Assembly: GCA_032871835.1 (NCBI GenBank)
Contig: CM065297.1
Location: 1,986,501 to 2,050,500 of the forward strand
DNA length: 64,000 nucleotides
Origin: Dipteronia dyeriana
Lineage: Eukaryota > Streptophyta > Magnoliopsida > Sapindales > Sapindaceae
Reading direction: 5' to 3'
The notes beneath the pieces were generated by a model. The model was not told where the DNA came from. It did no database searches and saw only the letters and a program-made list of their open reading frames with translations. This document shows positions 1-11,814 of this stretch, one piece after another. The position numbers were made by a program, and so were the translations under genes. Numbering within the stretch: position 1 is the stretch's first letter; each line of letters opens with the position of its first letter.

Positions 1-486
1 ATACATCCACATCCTTGAATTTCAATTGAGAAACTATCATTGATACCAATTAAATTTATCCATTAAAACATGAGTATCTATACATATCCAATGCTTTTAA
101 CTATATGAGATCAATTTGTTAGTAATGAAGCTGCTAAAATCTCCAAACTTATCACAACCAAACCAGTCATCATTGTAGCGCGGTTAAAGGTTATCTCATA
201 TAATGGTAGTGAATTATTATTTGTTAAAAACTATTGTCATTTAAATTCTATGTGACAACTAATTAAAACCAACATATTTTTTTGTAGGCATTTGTTTGTC
301 AATAAAAATCATCAACTTATTTCATTATCAACTATAATACTTATGAAACAATGGCTTTACGCTCTTGGTAAGTTCTAAATATATTTGATTACAATTTCCC
401 TCTCTTTTAATGTTTATCTTTTTATACAATATGGACTAAACGACTTTTACAAAATAAATATTGTGCTTTCATTTAATTAAATATCA
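1..486. other. AT-rich intergenic sequence
   Basis: No gene, RNA or repeat was recognised. The last five bases (TATCA, 482-486) are the left target-site duplication of the gypsy element that starts at 487. Confidence 0.6.
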
Positions 487-1731
487 TGTTAATAGTAAAA
501 TTTGGCCAGGGGTCAAAGAGAAATTTTCCACTTACCCGCCACAAGTCAAAGCCCATAATCGACGTTCATGAAGCTCGGATAGACCATAAAGCTACACCGC
601 AGGAGCAGGGAAGGCCGGCCTGGCTTCAAAACTATCAGAAAACAAGCTAGGAGCGACCAGGACGAGCCCCTACACGAACACTGGAACCCAGGCTTCTCCA
701 GGCCACCTATCGGGAAACCTCGGTTCCTGAGGTCGAGCTTCTCAACCACCTCGTAAAAGCTAGGAGGGGTCTCCAAGCTCAAGAGACATTCGAGAGAAGC
801 CCGACAAGTAAAGTAGGCTTCCTCCGAGTTAAGACTTTCGGAGGACAAGCTTAACAGTAGTCTTAGATAGACGCCCGCCAACCTCTTCAAAAGTCTGTCG
901 TCCCTGCTGGGCATGAAAGAGAAATCACGTCTAGATTTACACTACCTCGGCTACCTCCTAGGAATGTCTATAAGGACACCTCAAGCTCCCAAGGATCAGG
1001 GAAAATCCATCCCGAGCTACTAAGAACAGAGTCGAAGCATGGATCTACCTCGCTCTATGAGACGACAGGCAGTTAGCTGGGTAACCTCCATGAAAAGCCA
1101 TGTCGCGATAACATACAAGATCATATCTTTAATTCCGTTTACGTGCGAGTCAAGAGTTTGATTCCTAAAAGGAAACAAACTCATTTTTGTTAACAATATC
1201 ACCGTTTCCGCTATTTACTCAAGGTCAACAACTTTTAAATAAAGGATCCCGCCTCGATAAGGAGGTAACGGATTCGTACGATCGTGACGGGATATCAGCG
1301 AATTCAAACCTACTTGGACCAGATATAAATAGGGCCAAGCATGACATACAGAAGATATATATATAAAAGAAGTAGAGGTAGACGAAAAACAGAGGAAGAA
1401 CGACAGATATAAGAGAAGAAAAGATAAGAAGAGGGAAATGCCTAAATTCTACTTTCAGAACACAGCCACATTCGTTTCCACTATTCGACAAGTACGAAGT
1501 TACCACCTTCCTAGATCTTAGAGAGACTGTGAGCATATGAGAGAGCAATCTGTATATCAAAGTAAGTAATCAATAATAAAAGCTCCCATTTGTATCCTTG
1601 CAATCCAGCCTCTCGTTTATCTCTAAAACAAGTCAGGTATCAACGGTACCGACCCCGGCCACCACTTTCGTGGTAGTGGTCTCGAGGGTGTTAATAGGAA
1701 TTTCTCATCCCAAACAAATTTTCCGTTAACA
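487..1731 (+). repeat. 5' LTR of the Tat-like gypsy element
   Basis: The 1,245-bp repeat begins TGTTAATAG and ends CCGTTAACA. It matches the copy beginning at 11815, which has TT instead of TG at its start. The U3 promoter (TATAAATAG) lies at 1323-1331, so transcription would begin near 1355. The downstream neighbour is the primer-binding site. Confidence 0.92.
1323..1331 (+). promoter_or_regulatory. TATA box of the 5' LTR
   Basis: TATAAATAG lies about 400 bp before the LTR end. The same site in the 3' LTR (12651-12659) is where a copia element inserted. Confidence 0.65.
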
Positions 1732-1736
1732 CTTTC

Positions 1737-1755
1737 TGGCGCAGTCTGTAGGGAA
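1737..1755 (+). other. Primer-binding site of the gypsy element
   Basis: TGGCGCAGTCTGTAGGGAA lies 5 bp inside the 5' LTR end. TGGCGC followed by a G-rich stretch is the usual form of a tRNA 3'-end complement in plant gypsy elements. I do not assign the tRNA. Confidence 0.7.
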
Positions 1756-1805
1756 CAAACCCACGACCATCTTTATATTTAAAAGTTTGTTATTTTACAG
1801 GAATC

Positions 1806-3650
1806 ATGAGGCACCGCTCATCACAAGGACAACCGGGCGCATCGGGACAACCTTCTGCTGCGTCAACACGAAAGATCCCGAAGAAAGAGAGGAAAGCCGA
1901 GCTCTATAGCCAGGTTCCAGCCCAACTGGCCAGTGTACGGACTGGATCCCCCCTCTGGGAAATCAGGTCGAGCTTGACCAGCAAACAGAGACCTTCGTAG
2001 AAAACGTCCGCCTTCGACTGCTCACTGAGGGCATTACCATCCATCAAGCAGACCTTTGCAATAGGAGGGAGTCAAGCAGGCCCGAGGCTAGGCAGCCCGC
2101 CTTTGATCGCCTGGGACCTACTCATCGGGAACCAGCTCGTAATAGAACGGGACTCCCAAACTCGATCCGGGAAAGGTTAGGGCCCATGCCCCCCGTTCCC
2201 GAAGCGTTGCCACACTACCAACAAAGGCAAGGCAAGTCAAATCCGCAGTGGACATCCTTACCAACCAAGGAGGGAAGCCCGGGGAAGGGAGTAAAAATGT
2301 CAGCAAAGCCCCCGAGTAGACTCGCTCAGAAGAAGGAACCGTGTAGAGGTCGCCAGTTAGTCAGAAGGATCCGATGGTGAGGAAACCGAAATCAACTCAA
2401 GGAAATTCGAAAGCAAACGTCTAAAAGACCAGTTGACAGAGCTTCAGAAGAGGTCTAATTAATGAAGAAGGGAAAGTACAAGGAGGACAAGAAATATCCT
2501 CTAAGTGAAATGAATGCTCCCTTCACCAGAAGGATCTGGGAGGCGGAGCTCCCGCCTAAATTCAAAATGCCAACTGACAGATTCTCTGGGACTGAAGATC
2601 CCCTGAGCCACTTAGAGAGCTTCGTTCAACAAATGGAGGTCCAGAACACGACCAGGGCCACTAAGTGTCGAATGTTCCCCAATACACTAACGGATTACGT
2701 AAAAACCTGGTTTAGGAAACTACCTGCTAGAAGTGTGGATTCCTTCACCAAGCTATCAACTGTTTTTTGCTCACAATTCCAGGGAGTTAATCCCCGGTTG
2801 AAGGACCCAATCCACCCACAATACATGATCTAGGAGAGAGGGGAAACCCTCCGGGCTTATGTTGAGCGTTTCCACAAAGAAGTCATCCAGAAGAGGGTCT
2901 TCACTGAGAAAGAAACCCTCGCCAACTTCAAAAGGAACCTGTGGGTGGGAAAACTTTTCCGATCTTTTGCCAAGAGACCTCCGAAAACTTACCAAGAAGC
3001 CTATGATTGGGCTCAAGAGCAGATTGAGGTCGACGAACAACTCAATGTCAAGATGGAACATTAGGACATGAGAGCCGTAAAGCGACAAAAGAAGGAAGCT
3101 CCCAGACCCGAGCAAGCTTAGAAAAACCAGAACAAACCCCCCAACAAATTAACATACTGCTTCCCCATTTCTCAACCTAGATCGGAAAGATATCTAGGTA
3201 AACGAACTCTTCCTCAAGCTTCACTACCTCGCAGGACAGTGGCCCCTATAGCTCGCGATGAGAGAGGGTATGATCATTACACTCCCTTAAATGCATCCCG
3301 TGAAACAGTGGGGCACAACACTTCAGAATACTGCAACCCGCAGAACCAGATCGAGGCTTTGATAAGGGGAGGATGCCTGGTGGAATTCTTACAGCAAGTC
3401 AGGGAGAACATTCAGACCAGAAAAGAGGTGCAAGCCGAGATCCGAGAGCATGCCAAGAAAAGAAAGAGGGAACAGGCAGACTTGATGCAACAGATTCAGA
3501 TAATACATATTATCAGTGGGGGGCCTACTCTGGCCGGTATCTCCAACGGTTCCAGGAAAAACCATACAAGGAAAGTCCCTAGTACGGACGAGGGGCGGGA
3601 TATCATTAAGGTGGACCAGATACCAACCAACCCCTCCCAGCTATCATAAA
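1806..3650 (+). pseudogene. gag of the Tat-like element (degenerate)
   Basis: The first ATG after the primer-binding site opens a low-complexity Ser/Gln-rich N-terminus. The retrotransposon gag core is clear at 2510-2990: a segment beginning PFTRRIWEAELPPKFKMP, then DPLSHLESF, a CRMFPNTL stretch, and a TWFRKLP motif. A GHNTSEYC stretch near 3313-3336 followed by IEALIRGG is typical of the gag C-terminus in these elements. In-frame stops occur near 2000, 2831, 3063 and 3119, and the N-terminal part is in another frame from the core. Gag would form the virus-like particle. No intact product is possible. Confidence 0.85.
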
Positions 3651-3679
3651 TCATTTCACCGAAGCGGACGTCTACAACA

Positions 3680-4142
3680 CCGTGCAACCTCATGATGACC
3701 CCATGGTGATCACGATACAGATTGTAAACTGCATGGTACACAGTGTGCTTGTTGACACAGGTAGCAGCGTTGACGTCCTGTTCAAGGATACCTTGGAAAA
3801 GCTAAACTTGAACAGTGGTGTTACAATAGCTGCACTACTCCGTTATATGGGTTCACAGGGGACTCAATCACACCCGTGGGATCAAAAATCCTACAAGTGA
3901 TCATTGGAGCCGCACCTCTCCAGCAGAATATCATGACCGACTTCATAGTGGTGGATACCCCATCGGCCTACAATGCAATATTATGGAGGCCATTTCTATC
4001 ATCCTTGAAAGAGGTCATTTCTATTTACCACATCGTCTTGAAGTTCCTAGTAAGAGACAAGGTGGTGGAAGTTCGGGGTGATCAACAAGTAGCCAGAAGA
4101 TGCTACGCAGTATCGGCCAACTCAGCAGCTCTAGCAAAATAA
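3680..4142 (+). pseudogene. Aspartic protease region of pol (degenerate)
   Basis: The catalytic motif VDTGSSVDVLF is encoded near 3751-3783. After a frame change near 3876 the protease fold continues with YNAILWRPF and a VEVRGDQQVARRCY stretch, which closes this domain in plant gypsy elements. The protease would cut the Gag-Pol precursor. The frameshift and the stop at 4140 separate it from the reverse transcriptase. Confidence 0.85.
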
Positions 4143-4364
4143 CTCGCCCAGGTGACAACGATCCAAGACAGGGCAACCCCTACACTAAGCCTAGAAGACG
4201 TAGGGTCCACCGATCACCCTGAAGATGACCTCATAATGCCCGACATGCAGGAACAAAGAAGGGAATGAGCCAACGGCAATCCCGTAGATAAGTTAGAAGA
4301 GATTCCTGTCGGAATAGGCCATCCTTCGAAGGTTGTCAAAATCGGAGCCACCCTTAAGCCAGTA

Positions 4365-6065
4365 ATGAAAGAGGATTTGATCAGGCTCCTCTCAAAGTTC
4401 AACTACATTTTTGCTTGGAGTTATACTGAGATGCCAGGGATCCCGATGACATTAGCTGCTCATCGATTGTTAGTGGATCCGACCTTCAAATCTATTAAAC
4501 AAAAAAGGCGTCACTTTAACACCGAAAAAAATGTTACGGTTCAGGAATGGGTGGAAAAACTGACCCAGGAGGGCTTCATTCGAGAAACACGTTATCCCGA
4601 GTGGATTGCCAACGTGGTCATGGTCATAAAGGCAAATGGAAAGTGGCGCATGTGTATAGATTACACCGACCTCAACCGGGCATGTCCGAAGGACAGCTTC
4701 CCTCTACCAAAAATTGATCAGCTGGTCGATTCTACCTCTAGAAACAAGCTCCTGAGCTTCATGGACGCATTTTCAGGGTACAATCAGATTATGATGCACC
4801 CCGCGGACCAGGAAAATACCAGTTTCATCACAGCACAAAGCTTGTACTGCTATAAGGTGATGCCTTTCGGGCTCAAGAACGCTGGAGCTACTTATCAGCG
4901 GCTAGTCAATCGGTTGTTCAAGCCCGAAATCGGAAGGCCAATGGAGGTGTATATCGATGACATGATCACCAAATCGTCAACCTTGGAAGGCCATCTGGAT
5001 GACCTTCATAGAACTTTCCTGATCCTAAGGGAGAACCAGATGAGGTTGAACCCTTCTAAATGCGCCTTTGGGGTAACTGGGGGGAAGTTTCTGGGCTTCA
5101 TGGTTCATGAGAGAGGCATAAAGGCTAACCCGAAAAAGATCATGGATATCCTGGATCTAGAATCCCCCATATCTCTTAAACAGGTTCAAGCCTTGATCGG
5201 ACAGGTAGCAACGCTTAATAGATTCATCTCTCGGTCTACCGATAAGTGTCTACCATTCTTCAAAGCTATCAAGCAGGGAAGAAACATGAAATGGGATCAG
5301 GAGAGCGAACAAGCTTTCCAAGCTTTGAAAAAATACCTATCAAGCCCTTCACAGCTGGTTAAGCTAAGTCCTAGAGAAGAGCTTCAAATATACTTAACCG
5401 TTTCAGAGATCGCAGTAAGCGGGGCCTTGGTCAAGGAATGCGAGGATAGGGTCCAACTACCTATTTACTATGTGAGTCACGCTCTAACCAAGCCTGAAAA
5501 GAACTATACTCTGTTGAAGAAGCTCGCTTACGCCTTGGTGACCTCGGTAAGGAAGCTTCGTCCCTACTTCCATGCTCATTCAATAGCAGTGGTGATGGAC
5601 CAACCCCTCCGTCAATTCTTACAAAGGTCGGATGTTTTCGGAAAGCTGGTTTTATGGGCATTGGAGCTTACCCAGTTTGATTTAAGGTACAAGTCTAGGA
5701 CCGCAATAAAAGATCAGGCACTAGCGGACTTTGTAGCAGAGCTCTCCGTACCTTCAAGACAAGCAACCCCCACGATAGCAGATGTAACCCCCGAGAGGAT
5801 TCCAGAATCTGACAACTGGTCAGAAGGTTGCAAGTCGTGGATCCTCTACACTGATGGAGCTTCCGGGCAAGCCGGGGGAAGAGCAGGCATAGTCCTAATC
5901 GACCCAGAAGGAACTGAGTGCTGCCACTGTTTCAGATTTGAATTTAAAGTCACGAACAATGAAGTAGAGTACGAAGCCCTCATAGTCGGAATAAAGGCAG
6001 TAGTTGATTACCTGAATGTTAAGAGCGACTCTTCGCTCGTGGTCAACCAAGTCTCCGGGGACTAA
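4365..6065 (+). pseudogene. Reverse transcriptase and RNase H of the Tat-like element (long open segment)
   Basis: This is the best-preserved segment, 566 codons without a stop. Reverse transcriptase motifs are FMDAFSGYNQ (4758-4787), FGLKNAGATYQ, and the active-site box YIDDM (4950-4964). A Ty3-type RNase H follows, with LPIYYVSHAL and a LADFVAEL end. A second RNase H-like domain then starts with LYTDGASGQAGG near 5847 and continues with TNNEVEYEAL. Two RNase H domains in tandem are described for Tat elements. The segment stops at 6063 with two adjacent stop codons inside the second RNase H. It would copy the RNA and remove the template. It has no start signal of its own and belongs to a single polyprotein. 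Confidence 0.93.
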
Positions 6066-7540
6066 TAGGCAAAAGGGGATAATATGATCGCTTACTTGAA
6101 ATTGGTTCAACAACTCAAGAGCAGATTTAAGGGATTTAAAATAGAGCAGATATCTCGACAACTGAATCATCGAGCTGATGTACTTGCTAAGATAGCTGCA
6201 TATGGTGGCCAGACCTTACCCCACGGAGTCCCTCTTCAAGTGATCCCCCTACCTAGCACACTGATAGGTAAGGAAGCTTATACCTTGGATCGACAACCGT
6301 GCTAGATAGACCCAATAGTGGATTACCTACAGGATGGGAAACTTCCTAGGGAGCCCGATCAAGCTAGGAGAGTCAAAAGGCTCTCGGTCAGGTATTGTTT
6401 GGTGGATGAGAATCTATACCGGAGGGGAAGATCCATTCCCCTACTCCGATGTCTAGACCCAGAAGACGCCAAGTGGGCTTTGAGAGAGGTTCATTCCGGG
6501 GAATGCGGGAACCACATTGGTGGAGAGGCTTTGGCATATCAGGTTCTCCGCATGGAATATTATTGGCCAACCATCCATCAAGACGTGAAGAGCTTGGTGC
6601 AAGCCTGCAAGGCATGCTAGAAGGCCGTAAATTTGAGTCACCTCCCTCCGGAGCGATTGTCGTCCCTTAACTCGCCATACCCCTTTGCTATGTGGGGATT
6701 CGACTTAATTGGACCGCTTCCTACCGCTTCGGGTCAGGCCAAGCATGCTATCGTGGCAATTAATTATTTTACAAGATGGGTCGAAGCCAGACCGCTCTCC
6801 AAGATATCAGAAGAAAACATAACAAGGTTCATCAAGAATAATATAGTTTGCAGGTTCGGAACCCCTCTTGTCATTATAGCTGACCTCTGAAAACAGTTAT
6901 ATAATGGCCGATTCAAAGATTTTTACGAAGGCTTAGGAATTGACCTTCGGTTTACTTCTGTAGCCCACCCCTAGACCAACGGTTTAGTGGAATCCACGAA
7001 CAAAACCATTAAGAAGCTGTTGAAGAAAAAACTACAGCAGAAGAAAGGCAGATGGGCAGAAGAGTTTCCCGAGGTCCTCTGGGCTTAACGCACTACAAGG
7101 AGAATAGCTACCGGGGAAACGCCCTACTCGTTAGCCTTCGGGGTTGAAGCAGTCCTATTTATCGAGTACAAATTGACCTCCTTTAGAGTCCAACATTTCG
7201 AACCAGGGAGCAAAATGAAAGTAAGCTCCGAGCTAGCTTGGACCTCCTGGAAGAGAAACAAGATCGAATAGCAGAGAAGGTAGCAATCTACCAAAGCAGG
7301 ATTGCCAGGTATTTCAACATGAAGGTTAAAGCCCGAAATTTCAAAGAAGGGGACCTATTTCTCAGAAAGTAACGTTGAATACCAGAAGAGGTCAGACAGG
7401 GTCCTAGGGCTCAACTGGAAAGGACCATACCTAATAAAGATGTTGATCCGTAATGGGGCATACAAGCTCGAGGATATGAATGGCCGACTCATCGATCATA
7501 CTTGGAATGCAGATCACTTAAGAAAATTCTACCCTTGAAT
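6066..7540 (+). pseudogene. Second RNase H end and integrase of pol (many stops)
   Basis: After the stops at 6063 the frame continues with the RNase H end, then the H2C2 zinc-binding domain (HSGECGNH near 6492, CKAC near 6606). The integrase core carries the first Asp in WGFDLIGP (near 6696), the second region near 6880 (altered, then a stop), and a Glu in GLVESTNK near 6985. Further stops lie at 6303, 6618, 6888, 6972 and 7087, with a frame change near 7230-7370. The final residues before 7538 (HTWNADHLRKFYP) match the usual pol end. Integrase would insert the DNA copy. This copy cannot work. Confidence 0.88.
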
Positions 7541-7734
7541 AGAGGACTCATGAGCAGGCAGCCTCCGCCTAATTTCTTTTTATCTCCGACAATAATGTAC
7601 TCCATCCTTCATATCAATAAAGCCTGCTTTTTCTTATTTTCTCCATCTTTAACTATGTTCTACAATGACTTGGGTCTACATGGGGAATTCATCATTATCA
7701 CTCCAAGACCATGGGTAGGCCGAGGAAGTCCCCT
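7541..7734 (+). other. Spacer after pol
   Basis: Non-coding sequence between the pol end and the 99-bp array. It contains a polyadenylation-like AATAAA near 7617. Its last part resembles a diverged array unit. Confidence 0.5.
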
Positions 7735-8290
7735 CGCTACTCCTGATACCTCGGCCGGGCACTACCCTCCGTCAAGAAGGGTCTGAGTGTAAGAGCATAG
7801 TTTTCATCCAGATCTCAAGACCAGGAAATAGCTAGATAGCCCTCCTGATGCCTTGGTCGGGCTACCACCCCCAAGAAGGGTCTAAGTGTAAGAGCATAGT
7901 TGTCATCCAGATCTTAAGACCAAGAAATAACTAGATAGCCTTCATGATGCCTTGGTCGGGCTACCACCCCTAAGAAAGGTCCGAGTGTAAGAGCATAGTT
8001 GCCATCAAGATCTTAAGACCAGGAAATAGCTAGATAGCCCTCCTGATTCCCTGGTCGGGCTACCGCCCCCAAGATAAGTCTGAGTGTAAGATCATAGTTA
8101 CCATCCAGATCTCAAGACCAGAAAATAGCTAGATAGCCCTCTTGATTCCCTGGTCGGGCTACCGCCCCCAAGATAAGTCTGAGTGTAAGAGCATAGTTGC
8201 CATCCAGATTTCAAGACCAGGAAATAGCTCGATAAGCCCTCCTGATGCCTTGGTCGGGCTACCACCACCAAGAAGGATTCAAGTTTAAGA
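7735..8290 (+). repeat. 99-bp tandem repeat array inside the gypsy element
   Basis: The marker gtctgagtgtaagag recurs at 7781, 7880, 7979, 8078 and 8177, an exact spacing of 99 bp, with a decayed sixth copy near 8276. Each unit holds a GGTCGGGCTACC core. Arrays in the 3' untranslated part are known for Tat-lineage elements such as Retand and Ogre. No coding potential or spacer structure is present. Confidence 0.93.
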
Positions 8291-8870
8291 GCGCGGAAGC
8301 CCTTCCGATCCCTAGCCTAAGAGAGGGCTAAACAGTTCTTTACTTGATGCCTCCATCGGGCTACAACCCCCTAAAGGGGCTCAAGGATGGAATGCTCGAT
8401 TTACTTAAACTATAAATACCCCAGTTATTACTGGTTACTAATCTTCATTGTACGCGTGATTGCTCACTATAACAGGTCTACGATCAAACAGAGGACTATC
8501 GACAAAGACGTTAAGCTATAAGTCTTGGTAGTTAGAAAGCCCGAGCTAGCTGATTGCTTTCACGTTTAAGCAATGTTCTTATCTTGTTATTCTTCCCAAG
8601 ATAAGTCGATTTGCAACAGAGGCTGAACCTAGAGGGAGATCAGAAAAGAATCAAGTACATGAAAGTCAAAATGTGAACCATATCTCAAGTTAAGCTTTAT
8701 TAATAAATGGGGGAGCCTATTCCCCAATAAGGCTACATTAGGTAGGGAGCCCAATCCCTGATTATGGGCTACAAAAAAGAAAAAGAAAGGATAAAGGATC
8801 AAACACGGTTAAAGATGGGGATGCCCACCCCCTTTTTTGGGCATTCAAAATGAATTACGAGAGAGAGAAT
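8291..8870 (+). other. Non-coding spacer between the array and the antisense gene
   Basis: No coding similarity was seen. A TATA-like run (ACTATAAATACC near 8409-8420) is present. The region would form the 3' flank of both the sense pol and the antisense gene. Confidence 0.45.
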
Positions 8871-11445
8871 TCAAACTTCCTCATCTTCCTGATGACCTTC
8901 AGGCTCCTCTTCCATAGAATGAACCTTGCCCCCTGCTCCCCTCTCTGGTGGTAGCTCATCCCGGTCAGCTACACTATTGTCTCTGCCACCTCCTCCTAGG
9001 GATTCGCCTAGGCTGCTTCAGGGTTAACAGGGTCCTCATCCACGACTTCATTGATCACCACTATAACCTCAGGCGGTATGGTTGCATCAAGAATGTTGGC
9101 CACTGACTCGGGCATAATCCCGCATTCTATTGAATCCATTCCTGAGAGCACCATAGAAGGATCTCGGGCTTCAGCAAGATCTCCTTCTAGCTCCTCGGGT
9201 TGGACCCCCCTCAAGGATTCGCAGGACCAAACGCTGGGAAGGTCAAAACAGGAGGAGGCAGATCTAGCACTTCAAACCGCTTCCTAGCTCCCTCCTCAGT
9301 AGAAGAACCTGCTCTATTATTTTTGGGGCGAGACATCTCTGCAGCTCGTGACATAACCTCTTCCCTGTCCCAGCCAGAGATGCTGGAGAGATCAAATGGA
9401 GGGGGGAGGGCTTCCGTAACTTGATAAGAGGCATAGAAATACCCCTCATTGAAAGAGGCTTCCACCTCGGTCTGGAGCTTGGTAACTTGGGTCTGTAGAG
9501 CTTGGTTCTCGACATCCAGTGCCTGAGCCTCTCCTTTCCAGTCATCTCGCTGGCTAGCTCATCGCTTCGACCAGAGAGTTTCCTGATCAAATGCCCGCTT
9601 CAACCTCTCGTGGTCGCACTGGAGCTCAGCCAGTTATGTTTCCATTCCCCTTTGGCTAGAGGTTATCTCCTGGACCAGGGTTTGAACCCGTACCAGTAAC
9701 CCCAAGGCTCGTTTAGCCTTAGCTGCCCGGTCGCGGAGAGAAGCCACCTGATGTCCTATGGCTACTTGAAACTTGAAGGTCTACAAAGGGAACTCACGTT
9801 AGGAAATGATAATCAAGCTACTGAATGAGGTAGTAAAGCAGCGATTACCTCGGCTAGAAGGGTAAACCTTTTGGTAACTATGATGTCCACGGGCATCGAG
9901 GTCATCCTTGAAAGCCCGCCACCTGGAAAGAACGCAACGAATTACTTCAGAACCTCGTCCTGACCCACCGAGCCCTACTGTTGGTGGGGGCGAGAGGGGG
10001 CGATCTCAAGAGTACCGGCCTCGGGATCCCTGGGAACCTATACTACCCGGGAGGCAGCTGGATCAGTATTAGGAGATGATATGACCGGGAAAGCATCAGT
10101 TGAAGCAGGAACCACTGGTGAGGAGGTAGAAGTGGACTTATCAGTGGCTTGGAAGGCGGGCCTTCCTCGGTTTAGAGCCTTTGCTGCCCGAGACTCAAGA
10201 ATAACCATCTTGGACTTCACATGGGAAGGTGATAGAGTAGGAATGAGTGAGGTAGCGGCAACCCTAATGGTTGACCCCCCATTCTTCGAAGCAGCCAAGA
10301 AAGCCCCTGGGGACGATCTGGAAGGAGGAGGAGGGGTCCGAGCTTGCTGGGCTTCATGAGAAGCTGGATCAACAATAAACACTGTTAAGAAAGGGGTTAA
10401 GAACATCAGAACCGTACCATTCGACAACCCAAAAGCGTTATAGAGTAAGATACTTACGAGGAGTAGCATCAAAGATCCACAAGTACTTGTTCACCCTACG
10501 GGGGTCAAAGGGGTCAGCTGTTGGAAACTTTAAATTCAAATAATTTATAGCTAGGATGGTCTTTAACACAGCCTTAGACTCAGCGGGCAAGGAGTCCCGA
10601 TCCCACGAGGGTTTGTCACTGAAAGCAGTGGGGACCGCGAGCTCATGCCCGCCGAAAAAGGAGCTCCCCCAGTCTCCCCCCGCTAGTACCCACTCTTTTT
10701 TCCAAGAAGGGTCTTTCCTTGAAGCCCCAGGGATGATAAAATTGAATTTGTTCTTGGCTTTGGCGTAAAATTGACCTCGAGGGACCCCAACCAGGCTCCC
10801 TATCTAGAAAAGGAAAGCAAGCTCCTCTGCCCCGTGCCCTCTAGTTATACTGCTCATCTCGCACTGCTCCCTCCATAGCATGAGGAAGCAGACTAGGTGC
10901 CTTCAGAAGTCGGGCGTTAGTTGGAGCGGAGCCAGCTGAAGGGCGTTGAGAGCCCGCCGAAGGGTAGGATAAAGAGGGAGCCTCACCCCGCTCTCGAAGG
11001 CTGCGACATGAATGGGAAGTACTCCTTTGGACGGGCTGAAGACGTCGTAATTTCTGTAGGGGACTGTGAGAGAGACGGTGTCAGGGATGCGTATTTATCC
11101 CGAAGGCGACTAATCGACTGAGGATCAACGGTGGAATCAGGAATGACCCAAGGTTCGAAAGGAATGGTCGTCATTGAAGGAAGCTTCCCCACTGTAACCA
11201 TAACCTTCCCGACAACGTCGACCCTCTCCTCAGTATCAGAATTCTCATCAACCAAGTTTAGAGGGTTGTCAGGCTGGTTCGAGAAGCCGGAGCCAATATA
11301 GATGTTCCTGCTAGAACGACGACACTGACGGACCGGGGAGGATTCCTCGTCACTCGAAATTCCTCGCACCCATTTCCGAGGAACTAGGTTAGAGCCTCCA
11401 GTGCCCTCGACCAAGGCTTCGATGCTAACTGAGGAATTCGACATT
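8871..11445 (-). pseudogene. Antisense accessory gene of the Tat-like element (spliced, decayed)
   Basis: Read on the minus strand it starts with MSNSSVSIEALVEG at 11445 and ends with an acidic tail (EEEPEGHQEDEEV, stop at 8871-8873). The middle (about 11070-10460) matches the plant 'putative gypsy type transposon' domain as I recall it (Pfam Transposase_28): a YRNYDVFSPSKG stretch, FESGVRLPLYP, then LQLAPLQLTPDF and a DPSWKKEWVLAGGDW end. Two introns are visible. One at 10457-10382 has donor GTAAGTATC and acceptor TTTCTTAACAG. The other, at 9848-9781, has donor GTAATC and acceptor CCCTTTGTAG. Both join reading frames correctly. The last exon is coiled-coil like. A frameshift near 11062 and several stops make it a pseudogene. 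Its function is unknown. Confidence 0.75.
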
Positions 11446-11568
11446 GATGGGTGATGAGAATTTAAAAGTAAGTGAAAGGCAAGGGGAAATCGACAGAGGG
11501 TAGTAAGAAAGAAGGAATTCGAAAATTTGAAAATTGAGAAATTGTGAAGGAAGTGATGGTAAGGATGA

Positions 11569-11578
11569 GTTTAAATAG
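11569..11578 (-). promoter_or_regulatory. Possible TATA box for the antisense gene
   Basis: On the minus strand the sequence reads CTATTTAAAC about 125 bases before the antisense ATG. This spacing would leave a leader of roughly 95 bases. It is a candidate only; no transcript evidence is available. Confidence 0.35.
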
Positions 11579-11800
11579 AAGTCAAGGATAATGATGTTGG
11601 CTTATCCTCGGGAAGATCACCTAAGGTCACGAAGAGAGCCGTTTTGCAACCGTTCTCTCCTTGAAGAAAACACTAGTTCAAATTCAATATTGGGAAATTA
11701 ATGAGAAGGTTTCGCTCTCATTGATTATTTTTATAACGAAAAAATTTCCAATTAAATAAGGAATCTGACTCCAACCCCAACTCTACCTCTGGTGTTCAAG

Positions 11801-11814
11801 TTAGAGGGGACTTC
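11801..11814 (+). other. Polypurine tract of the gypsy element
   Basis: TTAGAGGGGACTTC directly precedes the 3' LTR. A purine-rich run at this place primes plus-strand DNA synthesis in LTR elements. Confidence 0.7.

Noticed and set aside
7735..8290. Evenly spaced repeats that could suggest a CRISPR array
   Set aside because: The units are contiguous 99-bp copies without unique spacers, in a plant retrotransposon.
9051..10359. Plus-strand ORFs at 9051-9699 and 10081-10359
   Set aside because: They are reverse-strand shadows of the antisense accessory gene.
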